Below are positions 27,202-35,546 of a stretch of DNA of 64,000 nucleotides, one piece after another. The stretch is from assembly GCA_025352795.1 (NCBI GenBank), contig JANXSF010000063.1, positions 1-64,000 on the forward strand, in the 5' to 3' direction. The notes under the pieces were generated by a model that made no database searches, had not been told where the DNA came from, and saw only the letters and a list, made by a program, of their open reading frames with translations. The position numbers and the translations under genes were made by a program. Source of the DNA: Acidobacteriota bacterium. GTDB lineage: Bacteria; Acidobacteriota; Terriglobia; Bryobacterales; Bryobacteraceae. Numbering within the stretch: position 1 is the stretch's first letter; every line of letters begins with the position of its first letter.

Positions 27202-27954
27202 GTGACAGCACTCATACTCTCTGGCGGCGGCATGTTCGGCGCTTGGCAGGCCGGTGCCTGGCAAGTAATTCAACCAAAGGTTCCGAAGCCCGATTGGGTC
27301 ATTGGCGCATCTGCCGGATCCCTCAACGCCTGGGCGATTGCTGGCGGCTTAGACCCCCAAATCCTCATTGATCGTTGGCTGCATCTGGAAGCATACCGCC
27401 ATTTTCATTGGCGATTTCCCACAAGTTTCAAAAGCAGCTTGCTGGATCCAGCTCCAGTCTGGGCCGATGTGGAAGAAGTTTATTCCCGCTGCAAACCGAA
27501 AACAAATATCGGCATCGCCATCACTCGCCTGCCTGGGTTGCAAGTGGAAATGGTGGTCAATGAACAAATTACAGCCCGCCACTTAATGGCCTCCTGCGCT
27601 GTGCCGGGTTTGTTGCCTCCGGTCAAAGTGAACGGACATTGGTATTGGGATGGCGGTTTAATGGACGGCCTTCCTCATCGCTTTGGACGCGAAGTAGGTG
27701 CCCAACGGTTAATCTGCATGAACGTCTGGGTGGGTCTGCCTTGGTGGTGGTCGTTGAAAGGAAGTCTATTGCATCGCCTGCATTTAATGCGCCAAGGCAG
27801 CATCGCCGAACCGAACAAGGCCAATTGGATTTACCTGGCACCACCCGCCATGCCCGGCACCTTTCGCGATGCCGCAGTCTGGTCACGCGACAATGCCGAA
27901 AGGTGGATTGATCAGGGCCGCAAAGCAGGCCAGGCAGCACTTACACAGCTATGA
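27202..27954 (+). CDS. Patatin-like phospholipase
   Basis: 250 residues from a GTG at 27202. Oxyanion hole LSGGGMFGAWQAG, nucleophile GASAGSLNAW (G-x-S-x-G) and the catalytic dyad Asp in WDGGLMDGLP. No signal peptide, so a cytoplasmic acyl hydrolase. It stands divergent to the LPS transport gene. Its last codons overlap tail-to-tail by 6 bp with the extended DedA-rhodanese gene (27949-27954). Confidence 0.87.
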   Translation: MTALILSGGGMFGAWQAGAWQVIQPKVPKPDWVIGASAGSLNAWAIAGGLDPQILIDRWLHLEAYRHFHWRFPTSFKSSLLDPAPVWADVEEVYSRCKPKTNIGIAITRLPGLQVEMVVNEQITARHLMASCAVPGLLPPVKVNGHWYWDGGLMDGLPHRFGREVGAQRLICMNVWVGLPWWWSLKGSLLHRLHLMRQGSIAEPNKANWIYLAPPAMPGTFRDAAVWSRDNAERWIDQGRKAGQAALTQL

Positions 27955-28875
27955 AAATTGTTCCGTAGGATAGCCATGCTCCACCCAGCCATCAAACCCG
28001 CCTTCCAGTGGACGCACTTTCATAATCCCTTTACGATTCAGCATAAGCGCCGCACGGGCGCTGGATTTTTCATCCGGTCAAGAACAGTACAGAACAATTT
28101 CCTGGTCGCGTGGAATTTCTACATGCCGCACTTCCAGGTCGCTAAAACTCATTTGTCGCGCACCTGGAATTAGCGATGTCCGCTTAATCTCCCAAAGATC
28201 GCGCATGTCAATAATAAAGAAATCGTGCTGCTCGGAATTCATGCTCTGGTAAAGATCTTCTACACTCAGACGGTTTACCCGAAGCAGATGTAAGAAGCGT
28301 CGTCGCTGATAATACTTCCAGCTTACATACACAAAAAGAATCAGCCCCAACGCCAAGCCCAAGCCCAAACCCAATTTTGCAGCACGCTCCGCAGCCCACT
28401 CCAGTTGACGATGGAACACCATCCCGGTGCCAAGTAACGACCCGGCCCACAGCAGCGATCCTGCTGAATCAGCCAATAAAAAGCGCGTCGTAGACATCCC
28501 CGTCATCCCGGCCAAAGGTGGTGCCGCAGTGGATAGGCCCGGTAAAAATTTCGCCCCAAGCAGCGTGCCCCAGCCGTATCTTTGAAATCCACGCTCTGTA
28601 GTTTTGACGCAGGAATCAGGTTCTAGTGAAAGTCGGCAAAGCAGTTTCAATACTCCACGGCCTTTGGTTCGGCCAAGAAGGAACCACGCGAAATCAGGAA
28701 TCAGACATGCCACCAGCGCACCCAACAAGGCCGTGGGCCATCCATAAAAACCTTGCCCAATCAGGGCACCCATTCCCAGCAGAACAGGCACGGCTGGAAT
28801 CGGAAGGCCTGCCTGTTCTGCAAGCACCCAAATAAAAACCACTGCGTATCCGTATTGAAGAATGAAGTGTTGCAT
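27949..28875 (-). CDS. DedA membrane protein with C-terminal rhodanese; in-frame UGA at the catalytic Cys (candidate selenoprotein)
   Basis: ATG 28875 (TTG 28887 is an alternative). Residues 1-200 are a DedA/SNARE-associated protein: VFIWVLAEQAGLPIPAVPVL, GRTKGRGVLKLLCRLSLEP, FLPGLSTAAPPLAG and four or five helices. From about 215 comes a rhodanese domain (HDFFIIDMRDLWEIKRTSLI; EIVLYCS). At 28078-28080 the frame has UGA, then continues in the same frame for 42 codons (PDEKSSARAALMLNRKG, KVRPLEGGFDGWVEHGYPT) to TAG at 27949. The family normally reads CSCPNE..SA here. UGA takes the second Cys, the one that fits the C-x5-S-A active-site loop. So residue 266 is either selenocysteine or a nonsense mutation. 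It is 9 nt downstream of pirin. Confidence 0.75.
28046..28062 (-). promoter_or_regulatory. SECIS-like hairpin after the in-frame UGA
   Basis: In the mRNA a 6-bp stem AGCGCC/GGCGCU with a 5-nt loop CGUGC begins 15 nt after the UGA (28078-28080), placing the loop 21 nt downstream. Known bacterial SECIS elements have their apical loop about 16-37 nt after the UGA with a G in the first two loop positions, both met here. The stem also codes for conserved residues, so it could be coincidental. Confidence 0.45.
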
Positions 28876-28883
28876 AGTTAAAA

Positions 28884-29582
28884 TCAAGCCAGATCAAACA
28901 ATATAAGGCTGGCTTGTTCAAGGCCAGTAAGATCCAGCTTACTCTCTTCGGACATCGCCGCGCCGTCCCCTTCATCCAGTTGCATGCCATTCAACATCAC
29001 TGAACCACGGGTCACTTGCAGCCACGCAAAGCGGGCCGAATCTAATTGCCGTTCCAACTTTGCTCCCGCAGCAAGGTCCGCAATATAAACATTGGCATCT
29101 TGCGCAATCGGTGGAGTGCCATCGTGTCCATCCCCCGACGCCACCAGTTGCCACTTGCCTTGCCGACCCTCCACCGCAAATTCACGATCTTCAAATCGTG
29201 GCTCAATTCCCTTTTCTGCCGGTTGAATCCACACCTGATAAAAATGCACAGGCTCAGTTTTTGAGTAGTTGTTTTCACTGTGCTGAATGCCCGTACCTGC
29301 AGACATCCGTTGAATCATCCCAGGCTTAAGAACAGCCCGCGCACCAGTGGAATCCTCATGTTCTAATGCACCTTCAAGCACAAAGGTAAGGATCTCCATA
29401 TCGCGATGACCATGGCGCCCAAAGCCTGCTCCAGCCGTAACGCGGTCGTCATTCATCACTCGCAACGAACGAAATCCCATATGGTTGGGGTCGTGGAATT
29501 GGTTGAAGGAAAACGTGTGGCGGCTATCCAGCCAGCTAATGCTGGATCTTCCTCGCTCAACAGACGGACGGATGGTAATCAT
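28884..29582 (-). CDS. Pirin family protein (bicupin)
   Basis: 232 residues. Pirin/quercetinase-type motifs: SFNQFHDPNHMGFRSLRVMN, metal ligands in GFGRHGHRDMEILTFVLEG and GTGIQHSENN, with the conserved FYQVWIQPAEKGIEPRFE. Cytoplasmic iron-binding cupin; members act as quercetin dioxygenases or redox-sensing cofactors. The DedA-rhodanese gene follows 8 nt downstream and is probably in the same transcript. Confidence 0.88.
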   Translation of the reverse strand: MITIRPSVERGRSSISWLDSRHTFSFNQFHDPNHMGFRSLRVMNDDRVTAGAGFGRHGHRDMEILTFVLEGALEHEDSTGARAVLKPGMIQRMSAGTGIQHSENNYSKTEPVHFYQVWIQPAEKGIEPRFEDREFAVEGRQGKWQLVASGDGHDGTPPIAQDANVYIADLAAGAKLERQLDSARFAWLQVTRGSVMLNGMQLDEGDGAAMSEESKLDLTGLEQASLILFDLA

Positions 29583-29650
29583 AGGATTCAGCTCCTTAAT
29601 ATTCGTGGTAACGAACTACTTGGATGCAAAGAAGAACGCTTTCGATTCAG

Positions 29651-29675
29651 GTGGGACAGGCATCCCTGCCCGTCC
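29651..29675. repeat. REP sequence, single copy
   Basis: A 25-bp match to the arms of the REPIN at 8697 (core GGCATCCCTGCC), located between the serine hydrolase stop (29684) and the pirin start (29582). The self-complementary core can form a small hairpin. Confidence 0.65.
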
Positions 29676-29683
29676 TACCTAAC

Positions 29684-30880
29684 CTAATCAACAACCGCAG
29701 CGTTAGCCATACCCATAAACGCATACTTCACATCTGCTGTACCCGTAGCATTCTGAATCAGAAAAATGCCGATCATGTCTTTCTTCCTATCAATCCACCC
29801 GTGCGTGTTGAACGCCCCACCATGCCCGAATGTCCCCGCAGAAAGTAAGTGGATTTCCCCCAATCCTTCCGGTCGTACCACTTCCCAAGTAAGTCCGAAA
29901 GCAGTGCCAGGCATGTGTCCGGAACGAAGGTCCGCTGTATGAGCACTGGTCATCATGTCCACCGCAGCTCGCGAAAGTAACTGGCGTCCCCCAGATTTTC
30001 CACCGTTCAGCATCATCTGATAAAACTGTAGTAAGTCAGTAGCGGTGGTGTACATTCCCCATTCCGGCGCAGGATATTTTGCACCTTTGCGGAACTGCAG
30101 CGGGTCCCCACCCAGAATGGTGCCATCCGCTTTCGTCAGCTTGCCGTCCATCAATCGGTACACCGGGGCCAAGCGTCCCTGCTTATCTATAGGTAGGAAG
30201 AAATGGCTATCCTTCATCCCCAGCGGCTGAAAAATGCGCGATTCAATAAATCCTTCAAACGGCATGCCTGAGGCCACTTCAATGATACGACCCAAAACAC
30301 TAATGCCAGCGTTGGAATACTGCCACTTGGAGCCAGGTTCAAATTCCAATGGCTGCTGGGAATACATCAGCATGGCTTCGGCCAGCGTTTTATCCATCTT
30401 CTGATTCAGTTCCGCAAAGCCTGTAAAAGGTCCGGAAGACATGCCCGATGTGTGCGTCATGCAATCGCGCACAGTGATGGTGCGCCCAGGTTTATGCAAC
30501 GTCTTTACACCGTCTTTCACTTCAACCATCATCTGCCCACGAAACTCCGGCAAATACTTTTCTACCGGATCACTAATCACCACTTTGCCTTCATCGACCA
30601 ACATCATAATGGCCACTCCCACAAAGGGTTTGGTCATGGACATGATTTGAAAAATCGAATCCTTCGCCATGGGCTTGCCTGCTTCCATATCCTGCATTCC
30701 CACTGCATCAAACTCGGCAATAGTACCGTGCCGAGCAATCAATGTCACCGCACCGGCAATGCGTTTCTGGTCCACAAAGGCCTTCATGCGTTGGGGGATC
30801 TTCGCCAGTTGCGCCGGAGACATTCCCGTATCAGCACCCATTGCCAACGTGGCCAAACATAGGAGCACAAGTGCTTTCAT
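29684..30880 (-). CDS. Class C beta-lactamase-like serine hydrolase (tandem copy 3)
   Basis: 398 residues with signal peptide (MKALVLLCLATLAMGA). Catalytic S-x-x-K in MSMTKPF (Ser about 81), the second motif Y-S-N in WQYSNAGISVLGR, and the third motif H-G-G in FGHGGAFNTHG, as in DD-peptidases, esterases EstB and class C beta-lactamases. The sequence SGMSSGPF lies after the DCMTHTSG segment. Third in a row of paralogues that share MSMTKP, THTSG, LPEF..GSKWQYSN and GHGGA. Periplasmic; substrate unknown. Confidence 0.88.
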   Translation of the reverse strand: MKALVLLCLATLAMGADTGMSPAQLAKIPQRMKAFVDQKRIAGAVTLIARHGTIAEFDAVGMQDMEAGKPMAKDSIFQIMSMTKPFVGVAIMMLVDEGKVVISDPVEKYLPEFRGQMMVEVKDGVKTLHKPGRTITVRDCMTHTSGMSSGPFTGFAELNQKMDKTLAEAMLMYSQQPLEFEPGSKWQYSNAGISVLGRIIEVASGMPFEGFIESRIFQPLGMKDSHFFLPIDKQGRLAPVYRLMDGKLTKADGTILGGDPLQFRKGAKYPAPEWGMYTTATDLLQFYQMMLNGGKSGGRQLLSRAAVDMMTSAHTADLRSGHMPGTAFGLTWEVVRPEGLGEIHLLSAGTFGHGGAFNTHGWIDRKKDMIGIFLIQNATGTADVKYAFMGMANAAVVD

Positions 30881-30886
30881 AGTAAG

Positions 30887-32044
30887 TTAATCCTTAACGG
30901 CTGAAGCCGCAATTTCACGGAACATTTTCTGTTCCGCGAGTGAAGTCAAGGGGAATCGCTGAATCAACAAAATGCCAATCAAGTCTTTACCCGGATCAAG
31001 AAAAGCATCGGTACCGTAAGCACCGCCATGCCCGTAAGCTCCCACTGCTTGCAAAGTAGTTGTGGCCCGTGCATCTTTGGCGACGGTCCAGGTGAGCCCA
31101 TAACCCATGCCAGGACCATGTCCAGCAGGATCAATTGAACCAGTATGCAAGCCCGTCATCGTTTCAATAGATGCTTTAGACAAAAGCTGTTTACCCATGT
31201 AGGAACCGTGGTTCAGCATCATTCGATAAAAAACAACAAGGTCACCAGCGGTGGAATACATGCCGCCTTCAGGCATTGCATACTTCGCCCCCTTGCGGAA
31301 AACGCCGTCACCCAAATCAAACAGCTTGCCGTTCATTGGGGAATACACACGCGCGATCCGCGCGTAGTGTTCAGGCTTTGGAAAGAAGAAACTGTCCTTC
31401 ATGCCTAGCGGTTCAAAAATGCGTTTGGCAAGAAATTGTTCGTAAGGTTGACCACCCACAACTTCAACAATACGCCCTAGCGCAGCCAGACCAGTGTTGG
31501 AATATTGCCACTGCGTACCCGGTTCAAATTTCAAGTTGAGTTGCGAATTGAGCAGGGTAACTTCAGCCAGAGAACGATTCATCAAGGTATAGATATTCGC
31601 CAATGCCGGAGGTCCAAATTCAGGTAACCCGGAAGTGTGAGTCATCAAATCATGAATCGTGATTTTACGCAGCGGAGGACGAAGCTTACCGTTGTCTAAA
31701 AGCTGAAGTCCACGAAATTCCGGCAAGATAGTTTCCACCGGATCGCTAATCGCCAGACGCCCTTCCTCCACCAACATCATGATTGCCGCCCCAGTGAACG
31801 GCTTGGTCATAGACATGATTTCGAAGATCGTGTCCGCGCGCATCGCTGTTTTATTGGCAACGTCGGCAAACCCCGTAGCCGAAAGCTGAACAATCTTTCC
31901 TTGATGTTCCACCAGCGTCACCGCCCCGGCAATTTGTCCCTTGGCAACAAACTCATTCATTCGTTGCGGAATCAAAGCCAGCCGCGCTTCATCCATGCTC
32001 GCCGCAGTAGCCACACTGGCCATCACCACCCATAGACCAATCAA
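30887..32044 (-). CDS. Class C beta-lactamase-like serine hydrolase (tandem copy 2)
   Basis: Active-site motifs MSMTKPF, WQYSNTGLAALGR and GHGGAYGTDAF are intact. The start is uncertain. The frame is open to 32161, inside the upstream gene, but the only plausible signal peptide (LIGLWVVMASVATAAS) begins without an ATG; I placed the start at TTG 32044. The ATG at 32023 would remove the signal. A REP sequence (32051-32075) sits exactly where the original start and ribosome site should be, so it may have disrupted initiation. The end is 6 nt before copy 3. Confidence 0.8.
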   Translation of the reverse strand: MIGLWVVMASVATAASMDEARLALIPQRMNEFVAKGQIAGAVTLVEHQGKIVQLSATGFADVANKTAMRADTIFEIMSMTKPFTGAAIMMLVEEGRLAISDPVETILPEFRGLQLLDNGKLRPPLRKITIHDLMTHTSGLPEFGPPALANIYTLMNRSLAEVTLLNSQLNLKFEPGTQWQYSNTGLAALGRIVEVVGGQPYEQFLAKRIFEPLGMKDSFFFPKPEHYARIARVYSPMNGKLFDLGDGVFRKGAKYAMPEGGMYSTAGDLVVFYRMMLNHGSYMGKQLLSKASIETMTGLHTGSIDPAGHGPGMGYGLTWTVAKDARATTTLQAVGAYGHGGAYGTDAFLDPGKDLIGILLIQRFPLTSLAEQKMFREIAASAVKD

Positions 32045-32050
32045 AAAGCA

Positions 32051-32075
32051 GTGAAACAGGCATCCCTGCCTGTCT
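32051..32075. repeat. REP sequence at the start of a serine hydrolase gene
   Basis: A 25-bp relative of the REPIN arms (core GGCATCCCTGCCTGTC) in the 52-bp gap upstream of the second serine hydrolase. It forms a hairpin ACAGGCA-GGGA-TGCCTGT over the likely translation start region. Confidence 0.65.
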
Positions 32076-32096
32076 TGTAAAGAATTCAACAATCGC

Positions 32097-33299
32097 CTAG
32101 TCAAGTGCCGCCGCCTCCGCCATAGCCCGGAATGAGTCCCGTTCCGTTGGCGTCCCACCAAAATTTCTTTGAATCAAAAATATGCCAATAACCCCACGAG
32201 TAGGATCAACAAACGCATCCGTTCCAAACGCTCCGCCATGCCCGTAAGTCCCTTCAGAACGAAGGTCGGTGGTACCTTGAGCATCTTTCACCACCGTCCA
32301 GGTAAGTCCATAACCCATACCCGCGCCATGCCCTGCGGGGTCAATCGTTCCTGTATGAAGTTGCGTCATAGTATCCACCGACGCTTTCGATAACAGACGC
32401 TTCCCTCCAAATTCACCGCCATTCAGCATCATTGAATAGAACTTCACCAAATCGCCAGCAGTAGAAAAAAGCCCGCCAGCCGGACCAGCCATCTTCGCAC
32501 CTTTGCGCGTGTAATCCACATCAGCCTTCTGTAACTTTCCATCAATCAATGAGTAAGTCATACTCACTCTATTTTGCTTTTCAATCGGTGGAGCATAGTG
32601 AGTATCTTTCATGCCCAACGGGTCGAAAATGCGCCGCTGCACAAACATTTCGTAAGGCTGATCAGACACCACTTCAATAATCCGACCCAGTGTAGCAAGG
32701 CCGGTGTTGGAGTAATTCCATTTCGACCCTGGTTCAAATTCAAGTGGGAGTTGCGAGGCAATGTCCACCAATTCCGTCAGCGTACGTTGATATCGGGTAT
32801 CCTGCACGGGCTTGGGGAAATCAGTAGGCAGGCCGGAAGTATGCGTCATCAAGTCTAGAATTGTGATTGGCCTTGGAGCTTTCTTAATTGTGAACGTCTT
32901 TTCGTCAATCTTGGTTGCCACAAATTTCTCGCGAAATTCCGGCAGATACTTTTCCACCGGATCACTAATGGCCACCTTGCCTTCCTCCACCAACAATTGA
33001 AGTGCCACGCCCGTCACTGGCTTAGTCATGGACATGATTTGAAAAATGGTGTCCGCCTTCATCGGCTTCTTCGCTTCCAGATCCCGATAGCCAACCGCAG
33101 AGACGCGCCCCAAAACCCCATCGCGCGCCACCAGCGTAACGGCCCCCGCAATGGAGCCACGATCAACATAAGTTTGCATCCGCGCTTCAATCGCCTCAAG
33201 ACGCAAAGGGTCAAGTTTGCGAGGCACCGCCGGAGGTGCCGCAAGCAGCAGCGCAGGGAAGGCAGCAACAAGGAAGAATTTGAGTCGCATTTGGAGCAT
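32097..33299 (-). CDS. Class C beta-lactamase-like serine hydrolase (tandem copy 1)
   Basis: 400 residues; signal peptide MRLKFFLVAAFPALLLAA (start MRLKF at 33290 is as likely as MLQ at 33299). Motifs MSMTKPVTG (S-x-x-K), WNYSNTGLATLGR and GHGGAFGTDAF. First gene of the tandem trio; it reads away from the DUF1549 gene with a 259-bp divergent spacer. Likely a secreted esterase or peptidoglycan-related DD-peptidase. Confidence 0.88.
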   Translation of the reverse strand: MLQMRLKFFLVAAFPALLLAAPPAVPRKLDPLRLEAIEARMQTYVDRGSIAGAVTLVARDGVLGRVSAVGYRDLEAKKPMKADTIFQIMSMTKPVTGVALQLLVEEGKVAISDPVEKYLPEFREKFVATKIDEKTFTIKKAPRPITILDLMTHTSGLPTDFPKPVQDTRYQRTLTELVDIASQLPLEFEPGSKWNYSNTGLATLGRIIEVVSDQPYEMFVQRRIFDPLGMKDTHYAPPIEKQNRVSMTYSLIDGKLQKADVDYTRKGAKMAGPAGGLFSTAGDLVKFYSMMLNGGEFGGKRLLSKASVDTMTQLHTGTIDPAGHGAGMGYGLTWTVVKDAQGTTDLRSEGTYGHGGAFGTDAFVDPTRGVIGIFLIQRNFGGTPTERDSFRAMAEAAALD

Positions 33300-33543
33300 T
33301 ATAACGCTGATGACCGCTATACTTGCGCATATTAAAACGTAAACAGTTGAATCGTCTTTGCTGCAACCAATTGCCGGGTGGTGAAAAACGTTAATCCAAC
33401 AAGCTCCTTCCCAATGTAAACGAGACTATTTTACCCGCCGTCCAACTCGAAGCAATGCCCGAAACAAGCCGTAATTCCGGGGCAAATCCGTCGACGGGCG
33501 TCCATCGGCTCACCCAGCAAATCCAGCAGCTCTAGGCTCGGTA

Positions 33544-33549
33544 TATAAT
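33544..33549 (+). promoter_or_regulatory. Possible -10 element close to the DUF1549 start
   Basis: A perfect TATAAT ends 9 bp before the ATG at 33559. Transcription would begin about 2-3 nt before the ATG, giving an almost leaderless message; no Shine-Dalgarno sequence is seen. No good -35 element lies 17 bp upstream. The rest of the 259-bp divergent gap (33300-33558) shows no gene. Confidence 0.35.
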
Positions 33550-33558
33550 CTGAACAGC

Positions 33559-35541
33559 ATGAAACGTTTTATTTTAGCGAGCCTCCTCCCTCTCGCCTTC
33601 GCCGAATCCGTCGCGCCGCTTGGCACCTATACTCCACTCGAACGAAAACACTGGGCATTTCAACCTCACGCGAACCCTGCTGTCCCCTCATTTCAGACAC
33701 CAGAAGATCGCAACTGGGCCAGGAATCCAATTGACGCCTTCATCCTCGCCAAGCTCCAAAAAGAAGGGATGCGCCCCGCACCTCCTGCCGCCAAGGAAGC
33801 GTTGCTGCGACGAGTTTCCATGGACCTCACTGGCCTTCCGCCCACTCCCGCTGAAATTCGCGCGTTCCTTGCCGACGGTTCGGCCAAGGCTTACGAACAT
33901 GTTGTCGACCGGCTGCTGGCCAGTCCTCGCTATGGCGAACGTTGGGGTCAGCATTGGTTGGACGTAGCACGGTTTTCTGAAACCGATGGCTTTGAGTATG
34001 ATGCGCATCGCAACGGGGCATGGAGATTTCGCGATTGGGTAATCGCATCGCTCAACAGTGATAAACCCTATAACGAATTCATTTTGGAACAGTTGGCTGG
34101 CGATGAGATTGCCGCAAATGATCAGGCAAAGCAGTCCGCTGCTGGGTTCCAACGCCTCGGCCCCTTGCGCAAGAACGCTGGCAATCAGGAAGTAGCCAGT
34201 TCGCGCAATGAAGTTTTGACTGAGATGACCAACGCCGTGGGGTCCTCCTTTTTAGGAGTCACGCTGGGATGCGCACGCTGTCACGATCATAAATTCGACC
34301 CCATTCGTCAATCGGATTATTACCGGATACAAGGTTACTTCGCCGCCACCTGGGAAAAAGATGTGGACCTGGCCACCCCCGCTGAACGGGACGCCTGGAA
34401 TAAATTATCAGCCAAAACAACCAAAGAAATCCGAACTTTGAAAGAGGAAATGAAGGGCAAGATGGGGTCTGAGTTGGCTGACCTGGAAAAGAAAATGGAA
34501 GATTTGAACGACCAGTTGCCACCACCGCCACCGGCTTTGTTCACCGTAGAAAACAAGTTCGATAAAGTGTCGCCAATCAACTTGCTTCCCAGAGGCGATT
34601 ACAGCAAGCCCGGCGACAAAGTGGGTATGCGTCCGCTTGGAGTATTGCTCCCCGATGGGACTGCGGAAAAGACCAGCCTGGAAAATCCACGCACCAAACT
34701 GGCCGAATGGATTACCGATGTCGCCAATCCACTGCCCTCACGTGTGATGGTCAACAGATTATGGCTAGGACATTTTGGAAGAGGGCTGGTCGCAACACCA
34801 AACGATTTCGGTCGCATGGGCGAGAAGCCATCGCATCCTGATCTGCTGGATTACCTTGCCAATCAGTTCATCGCTGGTGGCTGGAAAATGAAGCCAATGC
34901 ATAAGATGCTGGTGATGAGCAACACCTACCGCCAATCTTCGCACTCACCGAATGAGAAAGTAGCCGACGAACAGGATCCTGAAAACAAGCTTTTGTGGCA
35001 CTTTGGAAGGCGACGTTTGGAAGCAGAAGAAATGCGCGATGCAATGCTTGCAGCCAGCGGCCTGCTGAATACGAAAATGGGTGGGGCCGGTGTAATTGTG
35101 CCTGTCGAGAAAGATCTAATCAATCTTCTATACAAGCCGTCGCAATGGACTGTTGCAGCGGACAAAACCGAGCATGACCGTCGCAGCGTCTACCTCATCG
35201 CCAAACGGAATTTGCGATTACCTTTCATGGAAGTTTTCGACGCACCTGATTTGCAAAGTAGTTGCGCCAGACGCGAAGCTTCCACCCACGCTCCTCAGGC
35301 CCTGGAATTGATGAATGGCGAACTTTCCAATCGCTTGGCGGAAGCTCTGGCCGCTCGCATCACCAAAGAAGCCGGACCGGATCGTTCCAAGCAACTAAGT
35401 CTTGCCTACTTACTAACAGCAGGCCGTGAGCCTAAGCCCAAGGAAAGGGAACTGGCTCTGGCGTATCTCAACGGAAGCAACTCCATGCGAGAATTTGCTT
35501 TGACCTTATTGAATTTGAATGCCTTTTTGTACTTGGAGTAA
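33559..35541 (+). CDS. DUF1549/DUF1553 (PSCyt2-PSD1) domain protein
   Basis: 660 residues with a short signal peptide (MKRFILASLLPLAFAE). Residues about 50-245 form DUF1549 (NPIDAFILAKLQKEGMRPAP, RRVSMDLTGLPPTP, WGQHWLDVARFSETDGFEYD) ending in a CARCHDHKFDPI haem-like C-x-x-C-H. The C-terminal half is DUF1553 (PSRVMVNRLWLGHFGRGLV; RRRLEAEEMRDAML). Such proteins pair with DUF1501 proteins in Planctomycetes and Acidobacteria; their biochemistry is unknown, though a role in polysaccharide breakdown has been suggested. The partner follows 5 nt downstream. Confidence 0.92.
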   Translation: MKRFILASLLPLAFAESVAPLGTYTPLERKHWAFQPHANPAVPSFQTPEDRNWARNPIDAFILAKLQKEGMRPAPPAAKEALLRRVSMDLTGLPPTPAEIRAFLADGSAKAYEHVVDRLLASPRYGERWGQHWLDVARFSETDGFEYDAHRNGAWRFRDWVIASLNSDKPYNEFILEQLAGDEIAANDQAKQSAAGFQRLGPLRKNAGNQEVASSRNEVLTEMTNAVGSSFLGVTLGCARCHDHKFDPIRQSDYYRIQGYFAATWEKDVDLATPAERDAWNKLSAKTTKEIRTLKEEMKGKMGSELADLEKKMEDLNDQLPPPPPALFTVENKFDKVSPINLLPRGDYSKPGDKVGMRPLGVLLPDGTAEKTSLENPRTKLAEWITDVANPLPSRVMVNRLWLGHFGRGLVATPNDFGRMGEKPSHPDLLDYLANQFIAGGWKMKPMHKMLVMSNTYRQSSHSPNEKVADEQDPENKLLWHFGRRRLEAEEMRDAMLAASGLLNTKMGGAGVIVPVEKDLINLLYKPSQWTVAADKTEHDRRSVYLIAKRNLRLPFMEVFDAPDLQSSCARREASTHAPQALELMNGELSNRLAEALAARITKEAGPDRSKQLSLAYLLTAGREPKPKERELALAYLNGSNSMREFALTLLNLNAFLYLE

Positions 35542-35546
35542 CTGCA

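Noticed and set aside
27958-28173. Plus-strand 71-codon ORF beyond the patatin gene
   Set aside because: It is antisense to the DedA-rhodanese extension, whose frame carries recognisable rhodanese sequence.
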